Assembly: GCA_024707385.1 (NCBI GenBank)
Contig: JANPZW010000006.1
Coordinates: 1-64,000, forward strand
Source of the DNA: Cellvibrionaceae bacterium
Lineage (GTDB): Bacteria; Pseudomonadota; Gammaproteobacteria; Pseudomonadales; Cellvibrionaceae
DNA: 64,000 bases
Direction of reading: 5' to 3'
The translations under genes and the position numbers were made by a program. Positions 1-12,006 of this stretch are shown here, one piece after another (positions within the stretch are counted from its first letter, which is position 1; each line of letters begins with the position of its first letter). Below the pieces are notes generated by a model, which was not told where the DNA came from, ran no database searches, and worked only from the letters and a program-made list of their open reading frames with translations.

Positions 1-7
1 AGAATTT

Positions 8-84
<77 letters not shown>

Positions 85-196
85 AAAACTCTCTTGCCAA
101 CCTTGACTGCAAGCTATCTCATAACACTACAAGTACGTAGTTGACGGTTAACTTGCGGCTTTAGGCTTGTCGCTTACAGCTTTTACTGCAATGATC

Positions 197-222
197 GGAT
201 CAAGCAATGCGTGTGGACGCTT
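197..222 (-). other. 16S processing stalk, 3' arm (pairs with 1905-1930)
   Basis: This 26-nt spacer segment is the near-perfect inverted complement of the leader segment at 1905-1930, with two mismatches. In the precursor transcript the two arms would clamp the 16S RNA into the long helix that RNase III cuts in other proteobacteria. The pairing is visible in the sequence; the cleavage is inferred. Confidence 0.85.
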
Positions 223-241
223 ATGGACAGGTGATTTCGTT

Positions 242-1775
<1,534 letters not shown>

Positions 1776-1904
1776 AAATCATATGAACAATCTTTCGATC
1801 GCTCTAATCTTTGCTCAAACCACTGACTACCTTTCTCGCGTTATTACTAAGCTTGAATTGATAGGTCACTTATGGCTCGATATTTCTTAATCCACTCTAA
1901 CCAC

Positions 1905-1930
1905 AAGCGCCCACACGCTTTGCTTGATCC
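1905..1930 (-). other. 16S processing stalk, 5' arm (pairs with 197-222)
   Basis: This leader segment is complementary to the segment after the 16S gene at 197-222 over 26 nt with two mismatches. It contains the GTGTGGGCGCTT stretch resembling the boxC region of the E. coli rrn leader. The expected role is formation of the RNase III processing helix around the 16S precursor. Confidence 0.85.
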
Positions 1931-1933
1931 TGT

Positions 1934-1944
1934 TTGTTAAACAA
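1934..1944 (-). promoter_or_regulatory. rrn leader boxA antitermination site
   Basis: The minus strand reads TTGTTTAACAA, close to the boxA core of the E. coli rrn leader (CTCTTTAACAA). It sits just before the processing arm, in the same order as in E. coli. It should load NusB/NusE for rRNA antitermination. Function is inferred from motif and position. Confidence 0.7.
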
Positions 1945-1991
1945 CTCCTAAGCGCTTCACTTAGGACTTGGCTCTCTCAAGCCGGGCGCGC

Positions 1992-2019
1992 ATTATACGC
2001 TTTTTTGTTTCTTGTGCAA
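1992..2019 (-). promoter_or_regulatory. rrn promoter P2 (16S-proximal)
   Basis: On the minus strand a TTGCAC -35 box (2014-2019) and a perfect TATAAT -10 box (1992-1997) are separated by 16 nt. They are followed by a GC-only discriminator (GCGCGCC), the signature of stringently controlled rRNA promoters. An A-rich spacer and A/T-rich upstream DNA resemble an UP element. Confidence 0.85.
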
Positions 2020-2106
2020 ACTTTATTTTCTATTGATTGAAAATGTTTCGTTTGCTTTCACTCGGCTTCCGAAAGCTTGTTTCGGGTCGCTTGTTGTGAG
2101 GCGCGC

Positions 2107-2134
2107 ATTCTACTCAGTTTGCTAACCCATGCAA
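2107..2134 (-). promoter_or_regulatory. rrn promoter P1 (upstream, tandem)
   Basis: On the minus strand TTGCAT (2129-2134) and TAGAAT (2107-2112) are separated by 16 nt, again followed by GCGCGCC. It lies about 115 bp upstream of the second promoter, the tandem P1/P2 arrangement known from enterobacterial rrn operons. An A/T-rich tract just upstream, reaching into the end of mutT, may act as an UP element. Confidence 0.78.
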
Positions 2135-2157
2135 GACTTTTTTCAAAATATTTAAAT

Positions 2158-3120
2158 TTATTTCCAGAAGGCCGAAATGCCTGCAACACCTCTAGCCCCA
2201 GCCCATCTGGCCTCAAACAAATCCCCAGCATCCAGCCCACCAAGAGCATATGCCGGAACTCCTTGCCCTGCTGCAAACTTCTCAAAGCCGCCCCATCCCA
2301 ATACGGCAGCGCCCGGGTGGGAATCGGTGTGATTTACGGGAGAGAGAAAGATGTAATCTGCGCCCAATGACCTAGCAAGCTCAATCTCTTTGGGGTTGTG
2401 GCATGACACTCCGAACCAAACATCCTCGCCGACAGGCCGCCTCACACATGCATCCAAATGCGCCGCACTTAAATGAACGCCATCTGCCGCAGACCAAAGC
2501 CGGGAATCGATAGACGAGTGCACCAACCAAGGCACCCCTTCGCGACGACAAGCCTCGCGCATAATTGGCAGCAGATTTTCAATTTCGTCGGCATGCTTCG
2601 AAGCTGGACGAAACACAAGCATTCCTGCCCCACGGGAAGCAGCGCCTTTTATTCGAGAGACCAAATCAAACTGGTCAGCGAATCCGCCTGTGACACAAAT
2701 GAAGTCTGGCAGGAGCAAAGCTTTGATAATCGGGGCATTTGCGGCAGGGAACGCATACTGACCAAGCTCCACCACAGGAACCCACTGCACCGGCTGTCCT
2801 TCTTTACCAATCGGCTCACCCGTGAAGGCAACCACTTCCCTGACATCCAAGAAAACTTTTTTATCGGCGTAGGAAAAGGGTATGCCGATCAACGGAACCG
2901 ACCGCACAACCTGAATCCCCAACTCCTCCAACAACTCTCGCTCTAGCGCAATTTCACAACTCTCGCCGGCTTCGATTTTGCCGCCGGGAAATTCCCAGAG
3001 ATCTCCTTGATGCTTGTGTGGCGGGCGCCTTGCGATAAGAACCCGCCCAGCGTTGTCACGAACGACCCCGACCGCCACGCGAACTTCTGTGGCGCTGGCG
3101 TCACGTCCTGTATTCGGCAT
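2158..3120 (-). CDS. mutT: MutT-type Nudix hydrolase fused to a ThiE-like domain
   Basis: A 320-aa protein. Residues about 12-130 are a Nudix domain with a complete Nudix box (about residues 47-69, GX5E..REXXEEXG pattern). This predicts removal of oxidised 8-oxo-dGTP from the nucleotide pool. Residues about 145-320 resemble thiamine-phosphate synthase (TIM barrel, with VHLS and ALGG motifs). This Nudix-ThiE fusion is the usual form in Pseudomonas relatives, and the ThiE half is not thought to be the main thiamine enzyme. I chose the ATG at 3120, which overlaps the argJ stop by 20 nt. A longer in-frame reading to 3204 runs inside argJ and has no family support. The gene is cotranscribed downstream of argJ and secA. 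Confidence 0.93.
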   Translation of the reverse strand: MPNTGRDASATEVRVAVGVVRDNAGRVLIARRPPHKHQGDLWEFPGGKIEAGESCEIALERELLEELGIQVVRSVPLIGIPFSYADKKVFLDVREVVAFTGEPIGKEGQPVQWVPVVELGQYAFPAANAPIIKALLLPDFICVTGGFADQFDLVSRIKGAASRGAGMLVFRPASKHADEIENLLPIMREACRREGVPWLVHSSIDSRLWSAADGVHLSAAHLDACVRRPVGEDVWFGVSCHNPKEIELARSLGADYIFLSPVNHTDSHPGAAVLGWGGFEKFAAGQGVPAYALGGLDAGDLFEARWAGARGVAGISAFWK

Positions 3121-4319
3121 TGATCGTGACGTATTCGTGAGAAAGATCGGAGGTCCACACGGCCTCTTCAGCATCACCTCTTCCGAGGTGTATTTTGATT
3201 GCAAACTCCGGGCGCTTCACAATCGCTGTTCCGGCGGCATCTGTGTAACCGGCATAGCGGGCGCCATCGTCAACCACGAGCACCTCATCCAACCAGACTT
3301 TTACTTTCGTTACATCTAGATTGGAAATTCCCGAATATCCAACCGCGGCAACTATCCTGCCCCAGTTGGCATCTGATGCGTAAAGCGCCGTTTTAACGAG
3401 AGGGGAATGGGCCACGGAATACGCCGCTTTGAGACACTCTGCCGAGCTTGCGCCTCCTGACACATTAATAGTCACGAATTTGGTGGCACCTTCGCCATCC
3501 CGGACTATGGCGTGCGCAAGCTGCTGCATCACCGCAACCAGGGCTTCTTTGAGTTTTTCAAACAACTCACCCTCTGCAACTTCAATCCGAGCGACACGCG
3601 ACCGGCCAGACGCCATCAAAATGCAAGCGTCGTTCGTTGAGGTATCGCCATCTATGGTGATGCGATTAAATGAGCGGTCTGCGGCTGACTTAAGCAAATC
3701 GTCAAGGACAGGCTGAGCCACGGCTGCATCCGTGGCAACGAAGGCCAGCATGGTCGCCATATTGGGGCGGATCATACCAGCGCCCTTGGCGACACCCGTC
3801 ACGCTAATCATTTCACCCTGGAATTCAAATTGGACGCTTGCGCCCTTGGGACAAGTGTCCGTGGTCATAATCGCGCGAGCGGCGTTTTCCCACGCATCCT
3901 CTTGCAGCGCGTCAACAGCAGCTGGTAACACTGCGGCAATTTTTCTCGACCGGCAAAAATTCGCCTATCACACCCGTGGAAAATGGCAGCACCTGCTCAG
4001 CAGTTACTCCTCCCAGCCCCGCAACTGTTTTGCAGGTCGCACGGGCGTCCGCCAAACCTCGGTCACCGGTACAGGCGTTCGCATTGCCTGAATTAATTAA
4101 CAGGTAACGCACCCCTCCACGAGAGAGATGATCCTTCGCCACCACAACCGGCGCAGCACAGAAGGCGTTTTGGGTGAATACACCAGCGACAGTACCGCCT
4201 TCCACAACTTCGAAAACCAGAACATCAAATCTATCAGGCCGTTTGATACCGGCGCGCGCAGCGCCTATTTTCACCCCTGCAATGGGATGCATGTGCGGCC
4301 ATGGAACCTTTGTTGACAC
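3101..4319 (-). CDS. argJ: Glutamate N-acetyltransferase/amino-acid acetyltransferase ArgJ (frameshifted)
   Basis: ArgJ recycles the acetyl group between N-acetylornithine and glutamate in arginine synthesis. The N-terminal part (from GTG 4319, with AGGAG upstream) runs to STGVIGE and then leaves frame. The C-terminal part, with the autocleavage region MATMLAF, is in another frame. The break lies in a run of five A's on the coding strand (plus-strand T's 3940-3944). With four A's the reading becomes [15 protein letters not shown], matching the family. Corrected length is about 405 aa, normal for ArgJ. It starts 20 nt after secA, as in Pseudomonas. A sequencing indel is the likely explanation for the break. 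Confidence 0.9.
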
Positions 4320-4339
4320 CTCAGCAGCTCCTTTTTGTT

Positions 4340-7060
4340 CTATGCCAATTTGCCATGGCAGGACTTATATTTTTTGCCTGATCCGCAGGGACAAAGCTCA
4401 TTGCGGCCGACTTTGGCCTGGGCACGCACCAGCGGCTCCTGCTTTGGTGGCTGAGCCGGGGAAGACTGAGTTGCCGGCTCCAAAGCTGAAACCTCTTCGT
4501 GCTGCAGACGCATTTTTCTTTGCGCTCGCTCTGCTTCTTCCTGGCGTTGGCGCTCCATTGCATCGAGCTGCTCTTGCGTCATGGGCTCAAGCCTAAACAA
4601 AACCCGCGTCACATCATGCTTGAGCGTGTTGAGCATTTCCTGGAACAGACCGAAGGATTCCCGCTTGTATTCCTGCTTCGGATTTTTCTGCGCATACGCT
4701 CGCAAACCAATGCCCTGGCGCAGATGATCCATATTGGACAAGTGCTCCTTCCAGAGCGTATCCAACACGTGCAACATCACCTGCTTTTCCAGGGAGCGCA
4801 TGATGGGGCCGATGCGCTCGGACTTGTCGCGATAGAACTGATCCATTTCGGCCAGAATCCTTTTGCGCAACAGCTCTTCGTGCAGCGTCTTATCTTCCGC
4901 CAACCACTGTTTGATGGTTAACTTGACGCCGAACTCGCTCTCTAATGCCTGCTCAAGCGCGGGCACATCCCACTGCTCTTCCAGAGATTGGGGCGGGATA
5001 TGGGACGAGATGATGTCCTGCACCACATCGCCACGAATGCCGTGAATGGCCTGTTCGATGGACTCTTCATCCAACAAGTCGTTACGCTGGTTATAAATGA
5101 CCTGCCGCTGATCGTTTGCTACGTCATCGTATTCCAGCAGCTGTTTTCTGTAATCGAAGTTGCGCGCCTCAACTTTTCGCTGCGCAGTTTCGATTGCATT
5201 GGTGACCATGCGATGCTCAATCGCCTCACCCTTTTCCATCCCCAGGGCGCTCATGATTTTGCGCACACGATCAGAGGCGAATATCCGCATCAGATTGTCT
5301 TCAAGTGACAGATAAAAACGGGAATAGCCGGGATCACCTTGACGCCCCGCCCGACCGCGCAACTGATTGTCGATACGGCGAGATTCATGACGCTCAGTAC
5401 CGACGATATGCAACCCACCGGCGCTCAGCACCTCTTCATTACGCTTCTTCCATTCTTCCTTGATGGTGGCGATCTGTTCGGGTGATGGATTCTCTAATTG
5501 AGCAACCTCGGCCTCCCAATTGCCGCCCAAGACTATATCCGTACCGCGGCCAGCCATGTTGGTGGCGATGGTTACAGCGCCCGGCCGACCTGCCTGAGCC
5601 ACAATTTCAGCCTCGCGGGCGTGCTGTTTGGCGTTCAGAACTTCATGCGCAATTCCCGCTTTCTTAAAGCGACGGGACATTTCCTCCGAGGTTTCCACGG
5701 ACGCAGTACCCACCAGAACCGGAGCCTTGGTGGCGCTGATGCGCTTAACCTCTTCCACGATGGCTTCGTACTTGTCCTCGACGGACAAATAGATGAGATC
5801 GTTTAAATCACGTCGTTGAATTGGGCGGTTGGTGGGAATTACCACCACGTCGAGACCGTAGATTTGACGGAACTCAACTGCCTCCGTATCCGCAGTACCG
5901 GTCATCCCGGCAAGCTTTTTATAAAGACGGAAATAATTCTGGAAGGTTGTGGAAGCCAAAGTCTGGCTTTCACTTTGGATAGGCACACCTTCTTTGGCCT
6001 CGATAGCCTGGTGCAGGCCTTCCGATAAACGCCGCCCTGCCATAGTTCTGCCGGTGTGCTCGTCAATCAGAATGACCTGTCGATTTTCAACTATATATTC
6101 CACGTCTTTATGAAACAGCTTATGCGCTCTCAATGCGGTGTGGACGTGGTGCAACAAGCCCAAGTTATTGGCTGCATAGAGGCTTTGGTTATCGCGCAGC
6201 AAACCGTGCTTGGCGAGCAACTCTTCGATGAGCTGATGACCATCCTCGTTGAGTTCGATCTGACGCGTTTTTTCATCAACAGTGAAATGACCGACTTTCC
6301 CCGCCTCTTCATCATGAAGCTCAAGCTGAGGAATCAGCTTGTTCATCAGCACGTACAGCTCAGTGTTGTTTTCGGTCGCACCTGAAATGATCAGCGGTGT
6401 GCGTGCCTCATCGATCAGAATGGAGTCGACTTCATCCACTACCGCGAAATTCAGCCCACGCTGAACCCTTTCTTCCTTGCGCAACACCATGTTGTCGCGC
6501 AGATAGTCAAAACCGTACTCATTGTTGGTGCCGTAGGTAATATCCGCGGCGTACGCGGCCCGCTTCTCTTCCTGGTGCTGCATCGACACCACTATGCCAA
6601 CAGTGAGGCCGAGCCCTTCGTATAAGGGACGCATCCAATTCGCGTCGCGGCTAGCCAGGTAATCATTGACCGTCACAATATGAACACCCTTACCCGACAG
6701 CGCGTTCAGATACGCGGCCAAAGTCGCCACCAGCGTTTTACCCTCACCGGTCTTCATTTCGGAGATTCGCCCCTCATGAAGAGCCATACCGCCGATGAGC
6801 TGAACGTCAAAATGGCGCATTCCCATAATGCGTCGACTGGCTTCGCGACAAACCGCAAAAGCCTCGGGTAGGAGCGCATCGAGTGTTTCACCATTGGCGA
6901 CGCGCTGCTTAAACTCCGCCGTTTTTGCCTTTAATGCTTCATCGGTGAGCGCTTGTATACCGGACTCAAAGCCATTGATGCGGGCAACGAGTTTGCCCAT
7001 CCGCTTGAGTTCACGGTCGTTTTTAGTACCAAAAATTTTCTTAGCTAAGATTCCAATCAT
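4340..7060 (-). CDS. secA: Preprotein translocase ATPase SecA
   Basis: A 906-aa SecA, full length. It is the motor that pushes Sec-dependent preproteins through SecYEG. The Walker A motif GEGKT is at about residues 105-109, the DEAD-type [15 protein letters not shown] region follows, then the preprotein cross-linking domain, the second ATPase fold ([14 protein letters not shown]) and a C-terminal zinc-binding tail [14 protein letters not shown]. The tail binds SecB and lipid in other bacteria. I chose ATG 7060 ([11 protein letters not shown]), the usual SecA start; a TTG 18 nt upstream is in frame but atypical. A promoter-like element lies 49-77 nt upstream. Confidence 0.98.
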   Translation of the reverse strand: MIGILAKKIFGTKNDRELKRMGKLVARINGFESGIQALTDEALKAKTAEFKQRVANGETLDALLPEAFAVCREASRRIMGMRHFDVQLIGGMALHEGRISEMKTGEGKTLVATLAAYLNALSGKGVHIVTVNDYLASRDANWMRPLYEGLGLTVGIVVSMQHQEEKRAAYAADITYGTNNEYGFDYLRDNMVLRKEERVQRGLNFAVVDEVDSILIDEARTPLIISGATENNTELYVLMNKLIPQLELHDEEAGKVGHFTVDEKTRQIELNEDGHQLIEELLAKHGLLRDNQSLYAANNLGLLHHVHTALRAHKLFHKDVEYIVENRQVILIDEHTGRTMAGRRLSEGLHQAIEAKEGVPIQSESQTLASTTFQNYFRLYKKLAGMTGTADTEAVEFRQIYGLDVVVIPTNRPIQRRDLNDLIYLSVEDKYEAIVEEVKRISATKAPVLVGTASVETSEEMSRRFKKAGIAHEVLNAKQHAREAEIVAQAGRPGAVTIATNMAGRGTDIVLGGNWEAEVAQLENPSPEQIATIKEEWKKRNEEVLSAGGLHIVGTERHESRRIDNQLRGRAGRQGDPGYSRFYLSLEDNLMRIFASDRVRKIMSALGMEKGEAIEHRMVTNAIETAQRKVEARNFDYRKQLLEYDDVANDQRQVIYNQRNDLLDEESIEQAIHGIRGDVVQDIISSHIPPQSLEEQWDVPALEQALESEFGVKLTIKQWLAEDKTLHEELLRKRILAEMDQFYRDKSERIGPIMRSLEKQVMLHVLDTLWKEHLSNMDHLRQGIGLRAYAQKNPKQEYKRESFGLFQEMLNTLKHDVTRVLFRLEPMTQEQLDAMERQRQEEAERAQRKMRLQHEEVSALEPATQSSPAQPPKQEPLVRAQAKVGRNELCPCGSGKKYKSCHGKLA

Positions 7061-7108
7061 GGGATTGCCGGATTCCAAAAGAGGGGCATTTCGAATCGAA
7101 AGGCCCGC

Positions 7109-7137
7109 ATCATAAATGACTTGAATGAGGCGTTAAA
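7109..7137 (-). promoter_or_regulatory. Putative secA promoter
   Basis: On the minus strand TTTAAC (7132-7137) and TATGAT (7109-7114) are spaced by exactly 17 nt, in the 120-nt gap between the M23 peptidase gene and secA. The -10 box is a 5/6 match and the -35 is weak. A 7-bp inverted repeat (AGGCGTT/AACGCCT) overlaps the -35 side, and no T-run follows it. Confidence 0.45.
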
Positions 7138-7180
7138 TAGCAAACGCCTACCGGGAAGAAAAAGAGAGGGAGGGGGGGAG

Positions 7181-8119
7181 CTAGCGGCTTGCGCGGTGTA
7201 TATAAGAAGAAGGATCTACGGCACGGCCGTTCTTATAAACTTCGAAATGAACGTGATGGCCAGTGGAGCGTCCACTGGAACCCATCAAGGCAATGATCTG
7301 GCCTTTTTTGACCACATCGCCAACTTTAACGAGGTTTTCCTTGTTATGGGCATAGCGGGTTGTAAATCCTTTGCCATGGTTCACTTCGACTATCAATCCG
7401 TAACCGGCGCGGTCGCCAGACCAGGTAACCACGCCAGCTGCCACGGCGATGATGTCAGCACCCTCTTTGCCTGCAAAATCGACCCCCGAATGCATGGCGA
7501 TCTTGCCGGAAAACGGGTCGGTACGGCGACCAAAGCGACTGGACATCCACCCTTTGGTGATCGGTCGGCCGGCAATGAAGACATCGTTTTCCAATTTGCG
7601 ATTGGCGAGGAGAGCCTCGAGGGTCTGCAGCTGATGCTGGCGACTCTCGATCTGCTGCGACAGATCATCTATCGCTTGAGAAAAAGGAGGGGGGGCAAAG
7701 CTGTCACCAGCGACTTCCAATTCAGGTCCGCCGAGAGCCGGTGGCTGGGTGAAGTCGAACTCGCCGTTGTCGAGCTTGGCCATAGAAGTGAGTCTGTCAC
7801 CCAAGGCATCGATCCGGACCAGCCTCGCTTGTAACTCGGCCACTCGCAGCGTGAGCGCAGCCAGTTTGCTGTCAGCTTCCTCGCGAGTCTGAGCCAAAAG
7901 CTGTTCTTGCTCCTGCAGCCGCTCCGCCCAAATCTCGCGGATTTCCGGCTCCAGCAGATAATTTTCGGAGTCACCAACGAGTTTTACATAGGTTATGTAA
8001 GCAGCGGCAGGCGCACCAATAAGACAAGCAAGGCATACCGACAGGAGCGCTCCCGACCAGATACCAAGATTGAAGCTACGGCAGTTGCCGTATTTTTTGC
8101 TGAGAATGATGACTTTCAC
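7181..8119 (-). CDS. M23-family murein peptidase, membrane anchored
   Basis: A 312-aa protein with one N-terminal membrane segment (about 17-45) and a predicted coiled coil (about 65-110 and 155-185). The C-terminal LytM/M23 metallopeptidase domain carries the zinc-site motifs HSGVDFAG and HVHFE. Such proteins sit in the inner membrane and cut peptide cross-links in murein or activate other hydrolases. It lies between lpxC and secA, the place of a related M23 gene in Pseudomonas. The DUF721 gene often found beside it is absent. The zinc ligands look complete, so an active enzyme is likely; its substrate is unproven. Confidence 0.9.
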   Translation of the reverse strand: MKVIILSKKYGNCRSFNLGIWSGALLSVCLACLIGAPAAAYITYVKLVGDSENYLLEPEIREIWAERLQEQEQLLAQTREEADSKLAALTLRVAELQARLVRIDALGDRLTSMAKLDNGEFDFTQPPALGGPELEVAGDSFAPPPFSQAIDDLSQQIESRQHQLQTLEALLANRKLENDVFIAGRPITKGWMSSRFGRRTDPFSGKIAMHSGVDFAGKEGADIIAVAAGVVTWSGDRAGYGLIVEVNHGKGFTTRYAHNKENLVKVGDVVKKGQIIALMGSSGRSTGHHVHFEVYKNGRAVDPSSYIHRASR

Positions 8120-8348
8120 TGGTATAGATTTCGCTCGTTACTTCAGTCCACTGACAGCACTGAATTCACTCAATTGAGTTAGGTTTCGTTTGAGTTACTT
8201 CTTATGTAGTACATGAACTTCCATGTGCGCAAGCGAAAGGGGATGCGAGCCGCCCCCTGACGGAGGCCGACTATGTCACAGAGGGCGCCAAAAAGGCAAT
8301 AGTTATTCTGGACTGGCTATTTTTCAATCATTCTTATGAAAAAAGAGT

Positions 8349-9264
8349 TTAGACCGCCATCAAAGGTTTTACGTAGGAAATAGGAGCTGCCTCTTCTTCG
8401 GTTTCAAACGTCACCATTTCCCATGCGTCTTTTTGCGACATCAGTTCTCGAATGGATTTATTGTTCAACCCGTGGCCGGATTTGAAGGCATCGAACTCGC
8501 CAATCAAGCTATACCCCAGCAAGTAAAGGTCGCCTATGGCATCCAGCACTTTGTGTTTGACGAACTCGTCTTCGTAACGAAGCGCCTTCTTCGTTCAACA
8601 CGCGGTATTTGTCGATAACGATCGCATTGTTGACGCTACCGCCCTTGGCCAATCCTTTGGAGCGCAAGTACTCGATCTCATGCATAAAACCGAAGGTTCG
8701 GGCGCGCGCAACCTCTTTCACGAATGAGGTGCTAGAGAAATCCACCGACGCACGTAATGAACGGTCGCGGAACACAGGATGGTCAAAGTCGATCGCGAAA
8801 GACACCTTGAAACCGTCAAATGGACGGAAACTGGCCGTCTTATCGCCTTCGCTGACGGTGACGGTTTTCTTGATGCGGATAAATCGTTTCGGCGCCTTTT
8901 GCTCCTGAATCCCAGCCGATTGAATGAGAAACACAAACGGACCAGCGCTGCCATCCATAATAGGCACTTCGTCCGCGCTCACTTCCACTATGGCGTTGTC
9001 GATACCCAACCCCGCCAATGCGGACAGTAGATGCTCAACAGTCGAGATGCGCACGTCGCCGTTGACCAAGGTTGTGGAAAGGGTGGTGTCACCTACGTTT
9101 TCGGCTTTTGCCTTTATCTCCACAGCAGGGTTCAGGTCCACGCGGCGAAATACGATCCCGGAATCCACCGGCGCAGGCCGGAGCGTGAGCAGAACTTTCT
9201 TACCCGTATGCAAGCCGACACCCGTTGCGCGGATTTCGTTTTTTAGGGTTCTCTGTCTGATCAT
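8349..9264 (-). CDS. lpxC: UDP-3-O-acyl-N-acetylglucosamine deacetylase LpxC (frameshifted)
   Basis: LpxC is the committed, zinc-dependent step of lipid A synthesis. The first 218 or so residues are normal ([10 protein letters not shown], the [13 protein letters not shown] metal-ligand region, up to KYRVLNEEG). The frame is then lost at about 8581-8586. The other frame continues [22 protein letters not shown] with the second catalytic His/Asp region and the normal end at 8349. Deleting one base in the GGCGCTTCG stretch gives EEGLRYEDEF, exactly the family sequence. Corrected length is about 304 aa. Unlike the other breaks in this window, this one is not in a homopolymer. LpxC is essential, so the break is probably an artefact. 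Confidence 0.9.
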
Positions 9265-9467
9265 CGTTCAAATCCTGGTAGCAAGCACATGCGAGGGCGG
9301 CGCGAAAAGGGCGCACATATTAATAAAATGAAATGAGAAGACTCTGAAGGATGCGCCATCCCGATAGGGAACTCAGAGGAGACGCGGGCGGTTTGCCGAA
9401 GAGTCTGCGACATCAATCTTTCCGCCAGTTTGCGGGAATCAATCTGAACTTCACCTGAATAGGCAAA

Positions 9468-9499
9468 CGCCCACCGCCGCAGGGGAACGGCGATGGGCG
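9468..9499 (-). terminator. Strong hairpin after ftsZ
   Basis: A 12-bp GC-rich inverted repeat (one G-T wobble, 8-nt loop) begins 14 nt past the ftsZ stop. On the minus strand it is followed only by GTTTGCC, so it may be a weak terminator, or an mRNA 3'-stabilising hairpin separating ftsZ from lpxC. The 249-nt gap between the genes otherwise shows nothing recognisable. Confidence 0.55.
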
Positions 9500-9513
9500 C
9501 TACGTTTTTCGGA

Positions 9514-10689
9514 TCAATCTGCCTGGCGGCGCAAAAATGCCGGAATATCCAGGTATTCCATATCCCGCTCGCGTGTATCCAAAGCCCGGGCGGTATTGCC
9601 AGAGCTGCGATTGGCCGTGTTGTTGGCTCGCATCACGGTTGGCTTATCCAGCACCGCGTAATTGGGAGTGCCGTCCGAGGTACGGGTGTTGTCCACTACC
9701 TTGGTGGGCGGAGCGCTTGCCTTGAGCGTTTCCACTTGCCCGAGACCCGTAGCCACCACGGTCACGCGCAGTTCGTCTGTCATTTCTGGATCGATAACCG
9801 TACCAACAACAACTGTTGCCTCAGGCGATGCGAATTCCTCAATGGTGTTGCCCACTTCGGTGAACTCTCCCAGCGTCAAATCCATACCGGCGGTAATGTT
9901 GACGAGAATACCGCGCGCGCCCTGAAGATTGACGTCCTCAAGCAGCGGGCTGCGGATGGCAGCTTCGGCAGCTTCGCGAGCGCGATTATCACCACGCGCA
10001 ACACCAGTGCCCATCATGGCCATACCCATTTCTGACATCACTGTGCGCACGTCGGCAAAGTCGACGTTGATCATGCCCGGGCGGATGATCAGATCGGCGA
10101 TACCTTGCACAGCACCGAGCAGCACATCGTTCGCCGCCTTGAAAGCGTCCAGCAAACTGGTGGTTTTACCCAGAACGGCCAGCAGCTTTTCGTTGGGGAT
10201 GGTGATCAGAGAGTCCACCCGGTCTTTCAGTTGCTTGATCCCGGCCTCGGCCAGCGCCATCCGCTTGCGACCTTCGAAAGCAAACGGCCGGGTCACCACC
10301 GCAACAGTCAGGATTCCCATCTCACGAGCGATTTCCGCCACGACCGGAGCACCACCGGTGCCGGTGCCGCCACCCATGCCCGCAGTGATGAACACCATAT
10401 CGGCGCCGCTGAGCACTTCGGCGATACGCTCGCGATCTTCCAGAGCGGCCTGGCGGCCAACTTCGGGATTCGCGCCGGCGCCGAGCCCTTTGGTCATACC
10501 GCTGCCCAACTGCAGAACCGTGCGAGTATCGATGTCTTTCAGTGCCTGTGCATCGGTATTGGCGCAAATAAATTCAACGCCTTCGATATCACTAGCGATC
10601 ATGTGTTTAACGGCGTTACCACCGCCGCCACCGATACCAATTACTTTAATCACCGCGTTTTGCGGCAAGCTGTCTACTAACTCGAACAT
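9514..10689 (-). CDS. ftsZ: Cell division protein FtsZ
   Basis: A 391-aa tubulin-like GTPase that polymerises into the Z ring at mid-cell. The tubulin signature GGGTGTG is present, as are the N-terminal GGGGGNAV nucleotide-binding loop and the C-terminal tail [13 protein letters not shown] that binds FtsA and ZipA. The start is ATG 10689 ([10 protein letters not shown]), 32 nt after ftsA. A longer open frame reaching 11163 runs into ftsA antiparallel to no homology and is not the gene. Last gene of the core dcw cluster, before a hairpin. Confidence 0.98.
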   Translation of the reverse strand: MFELVDSLPQNAVIKVIGIGGGGGNAVKHMIASDIEGVEFICANTDAQALKDIDTRTVLQLGSGMTKGLGAGANPEVGRQAALEDRERIAEVLSGADMVFITAGMGGGTGTGGAPVVAEIAREMGILTVAVVTRPFAFEGRKRMALAEAGIKQLKDRVDSLITIPNEKLLAVLGKTTSLLDAFKAANDVLLGAVQGIADLIIRPGMINVDFADVRTVMSEMGMAMMGTGVARGDNRAREAAEAAIRSPLLEDVNLQGARGILVNITAGMDLTLGEFTEVGNTIEEFASPEATVVVGTVIDPEMTDELRVTVVATGLGQVETLKASAPPTKVVDNTRTSDGTPNYAVLDKPTVMRANNTANRSSGNTARALDTRERDMEYLDIPAFLRRQAD

Positions 10690-10721
10690 AAAATTCCCCT
10701 CTTTCCCCTGAAAAAACTGCG

Positions 10722-11948
10722 TTAAAAATTCTTTTGCACCCAACCCTTGAAACGGGTCCACGCACTTTCGCTGTTGTTTTGAAAAACTTTCCCGCCACCT
10801 TGCTGCTTCATTCCGTAAATCAAAAGTCCAACGCCAGTGGAGTAAATTGGATTGTTGACTATATCTTTCAGACCCCGCACGCTTTGCGGCGCCCCCAGAC
10901 GAACCGGCATATGAAAAATCTCCTCCGCCAGCTCCACCACTCCTTCCATTTTTGAAGTTCCGCCAGTGAGCACTATCCCAGCGGGAATCATATCTTCGAA
11001 ACCGCTGCGACGAAGCTCGGCCTGAATAAGAGTGAATAATTCCTCGTAGCGAGGCTCCACAACTTCCGCCAGTGCCTGTCTCGATAATTCCCGCGGCGGC
11101 CTCTCGCCAACACTGGGGACTTTTATGGTCTCTTCTGCGCCAGTCAATTTCGCGAGTGCGCACGCGTATTTAATTTTGATTTCTTCCGCGTACTGGGTCG
11201 GTGTGCGCAAGGCCATGGCAATATCGTTGGTCACCTGATCTCCGGCGATTGGTATTACCGCCGTATGCCGGATGGCGCCGTCGTAAAATACGGCTATGTC
11301 AGTGGTGCCCCCACCGATGTCGACCATGCAAACGCCCAGCTCTTTTTCATCATCGGTCAATACCGCATAGCTGGAGGCGAGCTGCTCGAGAATAATATCT
11401 TCCACTTCAAGACCGCACCGCTTAATGCACTTTTCCACATTGTGCGCAGCGTTCATGGCGCAGGTAACCAGATGCACTTTTGCTTCGAGGCGCACACCGG
11501 ACATACCGAGCGGCTCTTTCACACCTTCCTGCTCGTCGATGACGTATTCCTGCGGCAGTATGTGAAGAATTTTTTGATCCGCAGGGATCGCCACTGCCTG
11601 GGCAGCATCAATTACTCGTTCTATATCCTGCGGATAAACCTCGCGATCCTTGATCGCGACTATGCCGTGGGAGTTGAGGCTGCGAATATGACTGCCGGCG
11701 ATTCCGGCGTAGACCGAGTGAATCTGGCAGCCCGCCATAAGTTCGGCCTCTTCCACTGCCCGCTGGATAGACTGCACGGTGGAGTCGATATTCACCACAA
11801 CCCCTTTTTTAAGGCCAGTGGATTTATGTGAACCCAAACCAACTACTGACAGGTGCCCCTCCGCCGAAATCTCTCCGACGATCGCCACGACCTTGGACGT
11901 TCCTATGTCCAGACCGACAATCATTTTTCCTCCGCCCGATTGTGCCAT
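10722..11948 (-). CDS. ftsA: Cell division protein FtsA
   Basis: A 408-aa actin-fold ATPase that tethers FtsZ to the membrane and recruits later divisome proteins. The actin-type phosphate loop [14 protein letters not shown] is at the N terminus and the second phosphate loop [12 protein letters not shown] lies mid-protein. The C-terminal amphipathic helix ([12 protein letters not shown]) is the membrane-targeting sequence. The ATG at 11948 gives the [16 protein letters not shown] terminus usual in Pseudomonas. A second ATG at 11924 has a stronger GGAGG site 4 nt upstream and could also be used. Confidence 0.97.
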   Translation of the reverse strand: MAQSGGGKMIVGLDIGTSKVVAIVGEISAEGHLSVVGLGSHKSTGLKKGVVVNIDSTVQSIQRAVEEAELMAGCQIHSVYAGIAGSHIRSLNSHGIVAIKDREVYPQDIERVIDAAQAVAIPADQKILHILPQEYVIDEQEGVKEPLGMSGVRLEAKVHLVTCAMNAAHNVEKCIKRCGLEVEDIILEQLASSYAVLTDDEKELGVCMVDIGGGTTDIAVFYDGAIRHTAVIPIAGDQVTNDIAMALRTPTQYAEEIKIKYACALAKLTGAEETIKVPSVGERPPRELSRQALAEVVEPRYEELFTLIQAELRRSGFEDMIPAGIVLTGGTSKMEGVVELAEEIFHMPVRLGAPQSVRGLKDIVNNPIYSTGVGLLIYGMKQQGGGKVFQNNSESAWTRFKGWVQKNF

Positions 11949-12006
11949 TACCTAGTTTCACTCTTAATTTGTTATCAATTCGAACCTGTGTGTTCTCGCC
12001 CTGCAC

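Noticed and set aside
9514..11163. A 549-codon frame containing ftsZ
   Set aside because: The first 158 codons overlap ftsA in another frame; FtsZ begins at ATG 10689.
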